This document shows positions 11,184 to 21,563 of a DNA stretch of 64,000 nt, one piece after another. The DNA is from Nymphaea colorata (lineage: Eukaryota; Streptophyta; Magnoliopsida; Nymphaeales; Nymphaeaceae), in the NCBI RefSeq assembly GCF_008831285.2, contig NC_045147.1, positions 1,328,001 to 1,392,000 on the forward strand, in the 5' to 3' direction. The position numbers and the translations under genes are program-made. Under the pieces are notes generated by a model. That model saw nothing but the letters and a program-made list of their open reading frames with translations. It was not told where the DNA came from and did not search any database. Numbering within the stretch: position 1 is the stretch's first letter; every line of letters starts with the position of its first letter.

Positions 11184-12410
11184 CAGTTACACCCATCGGC
11201 TGCAAGTGGGTGTTCTAAACAAAGTATATAGCATATGAAAGTGTTGAAAGGCACAAGGCACGGTTGGCAGCCAAAAGCTATGCACAGATTGAAGCTTTGG
11301 ACTATCATGAGACCTTTGCACCTGCAGCTAAAATGACTACAACAAGATGTCTCCTAACTATTGCAGTGCATTTTGGATGATGGCCGCATCAAATGGATGT
11401 TTTTACATGGTGGTTTGCATGAGCAGGTTTACATGGAATTGCTACCATGTTATGGCAGAGAAGGGGAGACAAAGGTGTGTAAATTTAGTAGATCATTATA
11501 TGGGCTGAAGTAGGTGCCTAGGAACTCGTTTACAAAGTTATCTACAACATTGGAGGGATTCAGTTATAAGCAATCAAAGAATGACTACTCACTCTTCACA
11601 ATGAGCAAAGGTAAAATTTTATGTTTTTTTAGTCTATGTAGAGATTCTTGTAGGGAACTCCCAATAACAAGTAAATCAACTAAAGGAATACTTGAACAGT
11701 ATATTTCACAAGAAGGATCTTGGTGAATTGAAATATTTTTTGGGAATTGAATTGTCAAGGTCCAAGCAAGACATTTACCTCTCTCAAAGGAAGTATTGTC
11801 TTGAAATCCTTGAGGAAACATGTTGTATTGGTGTTAGGCCTATAGATATACCTATGGAACAACATAAATATATTAAAATGGAGGATGATGAATTGTTGAA
11901 AGATTCTACTATGTATAGACGACTTGTAGGAAGGCTAATCTACCTTATGGTAACCCGACCAAACTTCTTGTTCAATGTGAATGTCCTCAACGAATTTATG
12001 CATCAACCAAGAACCAATGACCATGTAGTGGCTATAAGAGTTGTGCACTACCTCAAAAGCAATCCAGGTCAAGGAATTTTTTTTTTCATATGAAAATCAA
12101 CTCCAACTTAAAGCCTTTTGTGATGCAGATTGGGGTGCATGTTAAGAGTCAATAAAATCAATTTCAAGTTAGTGCTTTTTTTTTTGAAAAAAAATTAATT
12201 TCTTGGAAGACCAAGAAGCAACCAACTATTTCAAGGTCTAAAGCAGAAACTGAATACCGTGCCCTCATAGATATGTCATGTAAAATTTTTTGGTTGAAGA
12301 ATCCATTGAATGATTTAAAGATAAAACACACTGCTCCAGATCTAGTTTACTTTAATAATAAGGCAGCTTTCCGTATAACCACCAATCCAATTTCCATGAC
12401 AAGTAAACTT
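11184..12410 (+). pseudogene. Ty1/copia pol fragment, 3' half (reverse transcriptase and RNase H)
   Basis: Continues the RT domain cut at 1659: TPIGCKWVF, then KARLAAKSYAQIEALDYHETFAP (near 11250-11325), QMDVFLHGGLHEQVYMEL (near 11390-11440), SRSLYGLK (near 11485-11510), and an open stretch at 11692-12093 with DLGELKYFLGIELSRSKQD and RRLVGRLIYLMVTRPN. The catalytic YVDD segment is lost: at 11625-11640 the frame reads FFSLCRDS. The RNase H region (KAETEYRAL, near 12240-12265) is broken. Similarity ends near 12410 inside RNase H, with no PPT or LTR. Same family as the 1-1659 and 40.2-43.2 kb copies. Confidence 0.88.
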
Positions 12411-13613
12411 GTTTTTTGTTGGAACAGCAGGGGTTTGCTAGTATCCTTTCCCCTCTTTTATTTTATGTTTCTTTTATTCCCCCTTTATTTGTCAGAGTTC
12501 TCTACACTGAGAGGTTTTGTATTAATTTCTCTCACTTCGGCTTCATCTCTTTTTGTTAATCAAATCTAAACAGATGTTTGTACTCAACCATCATGCTCGT
12601 TCTTTTACTCATCTGCTTTAGATGTGGATATCGCCTCATGAAATTAGCCAGAAAGTTTGTTATGTTTATGACTAGTGTAGCAGGGATAGTTGCCTTCAAT
12701 TTGGGCATTCTTATTATTTATGATGCTTTTGTTCATAGGATGAAATAGACACCACCATTCTTCTCTAGAGGATGGGGGAGCAATCTGAACCCTCTAGAGA
12801 GCATTATCAAGCAATTCTTTCAAGGGGTGTCTGCCCAAAAATAGCCTCCTCTCGGGTTGGTTCAGTTGGTGTGGAGACGGTGTGGTAGAAGAAGACCATT
12901 TGTCTTAGAGAAGGGATCTTCAAGATGCCCTGTGATAGGCAGGTTATTGCAGCGTTGCCTTCTGAGAGTCACAATGCCAGGGTGGCTTTCCTCACTTCTA
13001 AATCTATGCCTCCTCATCATATGGCCTCTTTGGTTCATCTTGCAGGTAGCTATATTCTGTTTTTTATGGTTTGTTACTGATAGTTTATTCTCTACCTCAA
13101 TAGTTTCATCCTTTTAATTACATCTTTTTTTTGCTGTATTTCAATTCAGCGTTAAAGTTTTCTACTGCTGATATTTTGCATATGATATACGTGGAATGTA
13201 TATTAATAACGTTTTACCATTTTTTGGATTTTCAAGTCTAAGTTTGGGACTATGGTCCGATTGTCCAATGATTATGGTAAAACGTTCACAAAATAAATTT
13301 TTCTATAAGTTATCATAGGTGGAATTTATTAGTGCAACAACTAATTGGTCTAGAATCACCATATGTAAATTTGAGGTTGTGTCTTTGCCTAGAATAACAT
13401 TTTGTAGGTTTGAACTTACCTGGTTTTTGCTTGATCTTCATGTACGTGCATGAGTTTTTGTGAATGTATCTATTTTTGGCTACAATTGTCATATGGAACT
13501 TGAGTTTTTCTCTACATACATGAATTGAAGTATGTTTCTTTTTCTAGAACAATTGTTTTCACTTGAGAAATATTCTAGGCAGTTCTGAATAAATTAATTG
13601 AAACGTCAGTGAC

Positions 13614-13644
<31 letters not shown>

Positions 13645-13914
13645 GCATCTTAGGATGCATGTGGATCTATGTGCATATGAAACCAACACACATGCATGTG
13701 GTTGATGTGTTCTTTTGTAATGTTTTTGTGATTAGTTTGTGATGTAGACATATTCTTCAGAATATACTTCATATGTGGTTCACCTACTAAGATGGATTTC
13801 TCTATATTTTTTAATTCCTTTCACATGAAGGCTTGAAATCTAGTACTTTCAAAAACTGCTGTATGATTGTGAACTCTAAATGGTTTCTAAAAAATTGAAG
13901 ATCAGTTTGCCCTG
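12411..13914 (+). other. Unassigned spacer with one exon-like stretch and an AT microsatellite
   Basis: Within this spacer, about 12917-13047 reads without a stop as MPCDRQVIAALPSESHNARV then AFLTSKSMPPHHMASLVHLAG, and ends at CAG/GTAGCT, a good 5' splice site. I do not recognise the protein; it may be a captured or decayed exon. (TA)n occupies 13618-13644. A perfect 13-bp inverted repeat lies at 13208-13220 and 13274-13286. Nothing else is supported. Confidence 0.35.
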
Positions 13915-15543
13915 TGTTTGAATCCCCAAAATTTCTTAGTTTTTGGTTTTGGAGTGCTCCACAAAAATGAGTTTTGTTTTGAAAATGAGAGAAAAAGGGA
14001 CTCGCCCATCGGTACGAGGATCGACTGTTCTCGGTGCCTTTACCATGGGTAATCAATCCAAGGGCTATGTTTATTATTGATACATTTCACTTTGGCTTAA
14101 ACATTTTTTTCTTTTTATATGCGGTGTAGAAAAATATTGAAAGTTTGATGTTTCAAACTTTTGAAAATGTTCTTGAAGCATTTCTTGAGAATGTGAAATA
14201 TTTTAGGAAAAACTAGAATTGAGAAGTCTTTGTAAATATCATTTAGAAAACTTTGAGAAATCATTTTGAAGTCATTCTAGTGTTCTCTTAAGATTTTAAG
14301 TAGGTTTGAGATTTTTCTCTAATTCGGTTACTACTTAGTTAGAGCTCCATCTCATCTTGCTTAAACTCTTTTAGAGAGGTGCTTGTGATCATAAGTAATA
14401 TCAAGTGAGTGTGAATGCATGAATGCATTGATCTTATATGATTGGAAATGAAAGTCATTCATTCCTACCATAACATTCATCTAAAGACATTCATACCATA
14501 ACATTCATCTAAATTTTTTGTTTCGATAAATATCGGATATAAGAAGGAAAAGTTTTTGAAAATGGATTGGGGTTGTAGACCATCAAGCATGAATCCAATA
14601 TTGGGTCATTACTTGACTTATGGTCTTAATAAAGTTGGTAAATAAAAAGATCATGAGAGAAAAATGTTAAAAAGAATAAAAGAGATGAGATACTCCCATG
14701 AAAAGAAAGAGAAAGAGATATAGAGAAAGATATGCATATACGTGTACATACCATCATATATACACATATATGAAAGTTTAAAAGAAAATGAGTATTGATT
14801 TGAAGAGAAAGAGAGACTTTAGAGGAAAAGAGAAATATACATACATATATATGTGTATGTATAAGAAATTTTGTAAAGGAAGATATTTGTCTTGAAAAGA
14901 GAAATAAAATATTCAAAAGAGAAGAAATAGAACACATATATGTATGCATTCATGTGCACAGTTAGATCTAGCACTAAAAAATATGATCTTAACTCAATTC
15001 GGGCTGAGCCGCTCAAATCATGCAGAAATGGTTATTAGACAAGCAAAAATTTTAAAATGGAACATCATTTCTTATAAATTTGAGCTTGAAAGCTGAAAAT
15101 AGTGCTTTGACACTAGAGATACATGGGTTTGAACAATCTACAGATGTTCTGATAATACAAATGGTGCAAAAATTGAGGAAATTGGCTATTTTTGTACCAT
15201 TTATCATCAAATGTAAGTAGAAAAACTTGTCATCAGGATTCCTCATGACTTGTAGAGATAAAAATAACTCCAATTGATCTTGGGTAAAAAAACTCTTAGG
15301 ATTTCCATTATTGTTATGCAAAAGTAGAGGAAAAATGGGGTGATTTGGAGTAAAATGGTTATTTTGCTAGTTGATGATGACCCGCGTGATCTGAGTCTTA
15401 GTGTCTGATATCTACAACATCTGACTTGATTGGGTGTAGTTCATGGTCCCTTGCATTTGAAATTCTTTTAGAAAACCAATATAAATCCCATTCATGAAGG
15501 GTAAGCTGATCACTTTGACCTGTGAAAATTTAGGATGTCTATA
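13915..15543 (-). repeat. Tat-like LTR, minus strand, internally rearranged
   Basis: The 3' end on the minus strand is the TGTTTGAATCCCC at 13915; the 5' start on the minus strand is at 15543 (TATAGACATCCTAAATTTTC, first base pair TG changed to TA). A conserved module lies at 13995-14065. 13915-14975 matches the last 1.1 kb of the solo LTR (10020-11183) in inverted orientation. 14978-15543 instead matches 47940-48423, the U3 start of a different LTR subtype. The length is 1.63 kb against about 4.5-4.65 kb for the two other copies. A 28-bp unit is tandemly duplicated at 14461-14512. Confidence 0.65.
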
Positions 15544-16438
15544 GATGTCCTCCTTTGCTAGTAAGCTGGTTTGAAACCATGTTTAGTGGCAAAGACAAGA
15601 CACACCCAAAAAATAAAATGCCTCGAAGAAAAATGATTGATTTATAGAAACTGTGAAATTTTGTTTTTAAAAGATTTTGGTTTTAGAAAACCATTTATAT
15701 TTTGTGAAGGTTCAAGGAGAAAACCTCTAGAAAACTACGAAAATATTGATTGGGCATGAGACGAGTTTTGAACACCGTGTGTCCGTAAGCACGAGTTCAT
15801 GTAAAATCCTGCATTTTGTGACAAAGTTATGCTGTTTTTGAACTCAGTATCCCTTTAGAGAGACGTTATGATCCTTTAACATCTTTGGAAGTTAGAGCTT
15901 TCTTTAATCATAGTTTCTGGCTCTTTAAAGCAAATTTGTCTTCATTGTCACTGCATGATCTTTCGAAAGGTATGCTCTGTACTTCGTAAAGAGCCTTGCA
16001 AAAGTGCGATAATTAACCCGATGGTTTGCAGACCACAAAGAATTTCATGTTATTTTTAAAAGAATTATCAATCTGAGTGATTCTCAACTCCCAAGTAGGT
16101 ACTCTTTATTTCTTTTCTTTTATTGTTTCTTTTCGTTGCTTTGGCCGCTTTGGCTCTTGTACCTTTTTTTTTGTTTGCTTTTACTCATTTTTTTTCTCTT
16201 TCTTTTATCAAACTGACCTTCACTTGCATGTGAAATACCTCACCACCCGCGTGCACTAATATAGAGCCTCACTGCTTTGGTGATGATGTATAGTTTTGTC
16301 ATGTATAATGTCATATCTATCAAGCTTTCTATTAAACTTGTATAATGTGCTTTCAGGCCAGTAACTCCCAGATCTGTTGGTCTTAAGGTACTAGGTGTAG
16401 AACACTCCTCAAACTTACTTGGTCAAGTTGAGAAAGCT
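15544..16438 (-). other. PPT and 3' untranslated region of the Tat-like element next to the 13.9 kb LTR
   Basis: On the minus strand this region leads into the LTR through a purine-rich tract (AGCAAAGGAGGACATC, 15544-15560), the expected polypurine tract. The whole stretch is collinear with 48424-50345 once the Harbinger-like insertion there is removed. It contains TTA at 16383-16385, the empty site of that insertion. Coding sequence is absent. Confidence 0.65.
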
Positions 16439-16479
16439 CGAGTTTATGAATGACAAAATGGTTTGAAGATCGGTGAGGA

Positions 16480-18490
16480 ATCATATAATTTTAACTCCAA
16501 AGAGGACTTATTCATGTCACATAAATGATTATAGGTCAATTGCTCTTGAGAAATGTGTTTTTAAATTTATAACGAAAATAATGGTGAATCACATGAAGGA
16601 AATCATTAACAGATTTATTTCCTTCACATAAAGGAGCTCTTTTGATGGGGCTTAGCGTCCATGAATGCTTTCTTTTAGCTCATGAGATGGTTCATTCCTT
16701 GTCTCGTTATAAAGTTCCTTCTGTTATATGAAGATTGATCTATCTAAAGCTGATAATATAGCCAACTGGGAGTTTCTTAGTTCTTCCTTATGGCTATTGG
16801 GATTTCATTTGACATGGCCGGACAGGATTATGTATTGTGTAACTAATGCTACAAATGCCATGCTTATTAGTGGTAGAGGGGCAGTTTTTCTCAAGTGAAA
16901 GGGAACTGCATCAAGGGGATCCATTATTGCCCTATTTGTTTTTGGTGGTGATGGAAGCATTAGTAAGAAAGTTGCAAATGGTTGAACTTCATAGGCAAAT
17001 TCATGTGCATAAACTGCATAAGGACATTCGATGAATTGGCACTGTTATTGTTTTCTAAAGCTAACAAGAAATCTTTGGACAACATCGGCAGTGTATTGAT
17101 TAAATTTGGTCAATGATCAAGGATGCAGATAAATTTTGAACATTCAATTGTTTTTCCCCTTTCATTTGGAGGCAAACGGGGTGAAGGAGATTTGTAACTG
17201 ATCCAATTGGCAGGAAGGAAAATTTCAAACAAAATGTCTAGCTCTGCCACTGTTAGACAAACCATTGGGAATTCCAATAGTCTGGGATCCCATATTGTAG
17301 AAAATTCAAAATAAGATAGCTTTGTTGAAGAATAAGTTCTTGAGATACAGAGGCAGACTTTGTTTAGTTAGGTCTGTTCTTGTTGTAGTCCATGGTTATT
17401 GGTTATTCACTTTGAAATATCCTACTTCAGTTTGCAAACTATGGATGACCTGTTTTCTAAATTTTTATTGGATGACTTAGATATGAATTATAAAAGGCAC
17501 CTGATCTCATGGAAATGCTTGTCAGTACAAACTAGTGAAGGTGAAGTTGGGACAAAGAGAGTAGCAGAAATGAACACTGCGTCCTTGACTTTTTTAGAAT
17601 GTGGTGCAATCTCTTCTCAAAGTACATGGGCCTTCTACTATAGAACTAAATACTTGGCTAGCAGAAATGCTTGGGATTGGAGCCTTGGAGTCTGATCCTC
17701 CCCACTGTGGAAAGACATTATGAAGTCTTGGAAAGGCATATGTAATAACGTGGAATGAAGAGTTCAATATGGGCACATGGTGAAGTTTTGGACTGATCTA
17801 TGGAATGGATCACCTCTCATTACCTCTATTTTAAAACAGCAGGATGGGCGAAGATTAGGTATGGCAAACCTGTGTTTAGGTAATTTTGAGGCAGAAATGG
17901 TGCAGTCAGGTGATGGAGCTGATGAAACTATGGACCAAAACTAAAATCATCTTGCCTTTTTTTCTGAATTCTAGTGATCAAGGGTGGGTGATCGAAATTA
18001 TTTCCTTTTGTTTTAGCTGGGGGGAACAGGGTGCTGCAATAGTATGGAAAGAGAATAGGATAATGAAATCCCAATGCTGCTGTTTAATAGGTTATTTTGT
18101 TTTCTGCAAATCAAGAATGCTAGTGAAGTGCTGCAAAGAATTCCTGCTCATGATGCAGAGATTTCTGTCCGATCTAACGACAACAAATGGAAGCAATGGA
18201 TGAGAGCCATGTCGAGCAAAGCTCAAGATGAACAGTCAAATTTTCTTCAGGAGGGAGCTAAGAAAGGGAATGAAGTGATCTGTGATAGTAATCGGTCTAG
18301 AGAAGTTCTCTGCTTGCTTAGCAGTGGTAGTGATGCTGATGTACATATTTCTAGTTAATCTAGTTTTTTGTCCTTATTTTTTCTGTATATTAGTTGATTA
18401 ATATTGTTTGATTGTTTGATTTGTATTCTTTGATTCTTTCTCATTGGATAAGGAATGGAGCCACTCCGTACTGGCAGTTCATTGAAAAAA
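16480..18490 (+). pseudogene. L1-type LINE reverse transcriptase remnant
   Basis: Reading frames with many stops match a plant L1 RT: LTPKRTYSCHINDYRSIALE (near 16490-16550), MVNHMKEIINRFIS (near 16580), LLAHEMVHSLSRYKVPS (near 16675-16720), KIDLSKADN (near 16732-16758), HQGDPLLPYLFLVVMEAL (near 16905-16960), then the post-RT region with FLRYRGRLCLVRSVL (near 17338-17385) and KFWTDLWNGSPL (near 17785-17815). The catalytic F/YADD segment is not recognisable. The 5' part (ORF1, endonuclease) is missing, as is usual for 5'-truncated LINEs. The insertion sits just after the 3' UTR of the Tat-like element at about 16440. The 3' limit is uncertain; I see no clear poly(A). Confidence 0.8.
18074..18358 (+). 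CDS. Open frame of unknown nature at the LINE 3' side
   Basis: A 94-codon open frame of hydrophilic composition (IKNASEVLQRIPAHDAEIS, then WKQWMRAMSSKAQDEQSN) runs to a stop at 18356-18358. The polar, helix-prone composition looks coding, but I know of no family. It could be the tail of the LINE or a transduced 3' flank. It has no promoter or splice signals that I can support. Confidence 0.25.
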   Translation: MLLFNRLFCFLQIKNASEVLQRIPAHDAEISVRSNDNKWKQWMRAMSSKAQDEQSNFLQEGAKKGNEVICDSNRSREVLCLLSSGSDADVHISS

Positions 18491-18927
18491 ATGTAGTATC
18501 ATGAGCCGCTTGCAAACAGCAAATGATTGCTCATTTGAGAATCAAAGCATACCATAAATCACTAGCGAGTGCAACAACGGAACCATATTATGGCTTCAAG
18601 CAGGGCTAAAACAATTGCACATCAAAACAAATGGACAACCACAAGTATGAGTGACCACCTTTGAATTTACTGCCGGACTGACCTCATGTAGAAGATGCAC
18701 CTGATCAGTTTCCAATTTTTCTCCGTATAATTGTCCTTTGTATTTGATCAGAAAGTGATCACAGTCAAGCCCAACAACCATCATTATAAAAAGAATCATT
18801 AGTACAAATTTCTTTTTGTTCTTTTACTATCTCTAACTTTCCCAATAAAATATATACTAATCTACCCAAGACGAGATCCACGGATGGATATGCTAAGGAG
18901 ACATCCGATCTCAAGAGCACCCTTGAA

Positions 18928-19152
18928 TTATTGGTACGGTTGTATTTGGGAGGCTGCCTCTATAATAGTGTTCTGCACAAAGCCCTTTTCCCTAGTGAAA
19001 GCAAAGAGACTACCTCGTGGGTGGCCATATACCAGTAACATCTGTTCCACCGTAGCTTCCATGCACTGAGCTTGTGCTCCCACACCCGATATGAACTCTA
19101 CAGAAATGTTAACATATAGTTCGGTTGCTCTGCAGATGGCTTGAGCAAACCC
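18928..19152 (-). CDS. Exon-like open frame, possible terminal exon of an unidentified gene
   Basis: On the minus strand a good 3' splice site (TTCTCCGCAG/GGG) at 19153-19155 is followed by exactly 75 codons without interruption, ending in TAA at 18928-18930. The peptide runs FAQAICRATELYVNISVEF, GAQAQCMEATVEQMLLVYGH, PRGSLFAFTREKGFVQNTI. The composition is like a real globular protein. Two more coding-like pieces lie upstream on the same strand: NGIPKKVATEAELQWCF near 19440-19495 and GGSVIFGDAVHATVTMPIMG near 19630-19710. I cannot assign a family. It may be the last exon of a small gene divergent from the MYB, or a decayed gene. The other exons are not resolved. Confidence 0.4.
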   Translation of the reverse strand, partial: GFAQAICRATELYVNISVEFISGVGAQAQCMEATVEQMLLVYGHPRGSLFAFTREKGFVQNTIIEAASQIQPYQ

Positions 19153-19960
19153 CTGCGGAGAAGCTTATTTAAGTTATTCATGTCCATGCACTTCGTGGTT
19201 AATCCCCTGCTTGCCTTGGGGCATGATAAGAATAGAGATAAACACGTAACAACACAATCTCATCCATGCATTGCTCCACAGCTGGAGTAAATAATTATCT
19301 AAAGAAGAAAGAAGGACGTGATTGCTTCCATATCGCTTTTTAGCTGTGAATATATGTGAATACCTTATGTAACGACAATATCTACAGTTTGTATTTTGTA
19401 ACAAAAACGTGGCTTGATATCGGCCTGTCTAAAACAGTAAGAAACACCACTGCAATTCTGCTTCAGTCGCAACCTTCTTGGGGATACCATTGATGGACGA
19501 TGGACAAGACTGAAACCCTTAACCACATGTTTGTTTTGAAACTATATATTCAAATAGTCCACATTCCAGTACCCCCTTGGAAAAAGAATAACATTAATTT
19601 AAACATGAAATCACTATTGAAATACCCAAGGCAACCCATAATCGGCATTGTGACGGTAGCATGCACAGCGTCTCCAAAAATTACGCTTCCCCCCTATATG
19701 GTTGGGGGTCTTCCAAGAAAATCGTATACTGATGAGACAGACTCTCCGTCAACTTACACACTTTTGTATGCAATTAATCATATATTCACGCACAAGTACA
19801 TTTCTTGAAGATGGTGAAGCATCTCACTGGCTGGCACGCCACACCAGGCGGTGTCCAATAATCAATTCAATCGGGCAAGGTAATAACAGAAAGTGCAAAG
19901 TATTTACTTATTGAATACGCATGTTAAATATACAGATTCATCGCCTATGGGAAGGGGTCC
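19153..19960. other. Intergenic stretch upstream of the MYB gene
   Basis: This holds the two coding-like pieces described for the minus-strand exon (near 19440-19495 and 19630-19710). Otherwise it shows no long open frame and no element termini. It is the likely distal promoter of the MYB gene, and possibly shared with a divergent gene. Confidence 0.35.
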
Positions 19961-19969
19961 AGCCTTGAG

Positions 19970-19980
19970 CACGTGACGTC
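19970..19980. promoter_or_regulatory. G-box fused to an ACGT C-box upstream of the MYB gene
   Basis: CACGTGACGTC: the palindromic G-box CACGTG (19970-19975) overlaps GACGTC (19975-19980). It lies about 60 bp upstream of the TATA box, a usual position for bZIP or bHLH binding. Such elements often confer light or ABA responses; the regulator here is inference. Confidence 0.6.
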
Positions 19981-20031
19981 TACATGGCACAAATAGAAGA
20001 CACGACAAAATTTTTGTTTCTCTCTTCCAGT

Positions 20032-20039
20032 CTATATAG
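20032..20039 (+). promoter_or_regulatory. TATA box of the MYB gene
   Basis: CTATATAG, about 100 bp upstream of the ATG at 20138. Transcription would begin near 20065, giving a leader of about 70 bases that includes a CT repeat (20108-20122). Confidence 0.65.
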
Positions 20040-20137
20040 ACTAAAGCGCGTGAACACGATCGACACGTAGTTTGAAAGGAGTCTACCTTGCACAAAACAT
20101 AGACGCCTCTCTCTCTCTCTCGATTGTTCTTAAGCAG

Positions 20138-21563
20138 ATGGCTGCCGACAGTGACACAAAGAAATTCGTGTCGAGAAACACGCTGGTAGGTAAAAAGGAA
20201 GTAAACAGAGGGGCATGGACGGCGGAAGAAGATGAGAAGTTGTCTCGCTACATCAAAGAACACGGAAAGACTAAATGGACACTCGTCCCGGTTAAAGCAG
20301 GTGAGTCTCTCACCCAACGCCAATGTGTTCTTAGCGGCAGTACTGTAGATTTTTAGTGCATCTGGTGATGGTTTGATTCGTATGCTACCATCAAACTAGC
20401 TAGCTGCGTATTCTTGTTTAATTTCGTGTTCTGAGAGAAGTTAACTGTCAATGATGTACTCTAACTCTGAATGCTAGGTCGCTAGTTATTTACATCTCTT
20501 AGTGACATGTGAGCAAGTTTCTTATGCCATTTTAACTGCCTGAGCTTCTTCCAAATCCGTTGGAGACACCAACAAGTGATACTAACTGGTGAGGTTTCGT
20601 TCCAGGACTGAACCGGTGTGGAAGAAGTTGCAGACTGAGGTGGTTGAACTACTTGAGGCCCGATATCAAAAGGGGGAACTTCTCTGATCAAGAAGAGGAT
20701 CTGATCATAAGGCTTCATAATCTCCTTGGGAACAGGTAGAGTGGGCGCCCATTAATGAGTGATTGCTTCCTTCTTTGCTTCTGGAAGTTTTGCAGTATGA
20801 CTTGGAAATGAAAAAGTATCTGAAAATTTTAAAAAAGAACAAAAGTTAAAGAGTTCAACCAACTGCTTTATTTAATATAATTTTTGAAAAATTTTGCGAT
20901 CATACAATAAAGTTTAAATAGAATAATAAAAAGACATTTTTTTCACGATAAACTAAATTCCATGTTTCACGCGATACAGCAGAAATGGTTTATTAGAACT
21001 TGTCAGATCTTTTTAGTCTGTCCAGTCAGAAATTCAAGTAAACATTTTTCTTTCATGTCTATGCTTACATGTATACTTCCTGGCCTTCCAGATGGTCATT
21101 GATTGCGGGAAGGCTTCCCGGACGAACAGACAACGAGATTAAAAACTACTGGAACACTCATTTGAGTAAAAAACTGAAGCTAAAGCGGCAGCAGAAGCAT
21201 GACAAAGAAATGCCAAATAGGGATTCACCACATAAGCATGTCTCCGTGGAAAGAGTTTCCAGCAGGAAGGGAAAGCGATTAAATGGAGGAGAAAACATTC
21301 AACAATATCTTAGCGAACTCGAAGATCTGGTGATCAGTGATCTCGATCTCGAACATTTCTTCAGTTTCCCAGAGGAAGAGCCCATCTCCTCTTCTTCCAG
21401 TCTATGTGACAACTTTCAGCACTTTGTCCTTGACATGGTGAACACGCAAGGATACAATGGAGGCATTGAAAGGCATGGAAATGATTGTAATTTTGGTTTA
21501 GAATGGCTGAAGTATATGTACGATTGTGATGCGGAGTTGGGATGCCCAGATTTATTTCAGTAG
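20138..21563 (+). CDS. R2R3-MYB transcription factor, three exons (20138-20300, 20606-20735, 21092-21563)
   Basis: A nuclear DNA-binding transcription factor of 254 residues. Exons join in frame with GT..AG introns at 20301-20605 and 20736-21091; the middle exon of 130 bp is the usual size and position for this family. R2 spans about residues 24-73 (Trp 27, 47, 67; [15 protein letters not shown]) and R3 about 77-122 (Phe80, Trp99, Trp118; [16 protein letters not shown]). Residues 86-105 ([20 protein letters not shown]) fit the bHLH-interaction signature [DE]Lx2[RK]x3Lx6Lx3R, so it probably acts with a bHLH and a WD40 partner, as WER/GL1- or TT2-type MYBs do. The C-terminal half is Ser/Glu-rich and acidic near [13 protein letters not shown], a possible activation region. 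The start is the first ATG after the TATA box. No damage is seen. The exact subgroup needs a tree. Confidence 0.95.

Noticed and set aside
19904-20323. 139-codon minus-strand open frame over the MYB promoter and first exon
   Set aside because: It is the antisense shadow of MYB exon 1 and the leader; no family signature.
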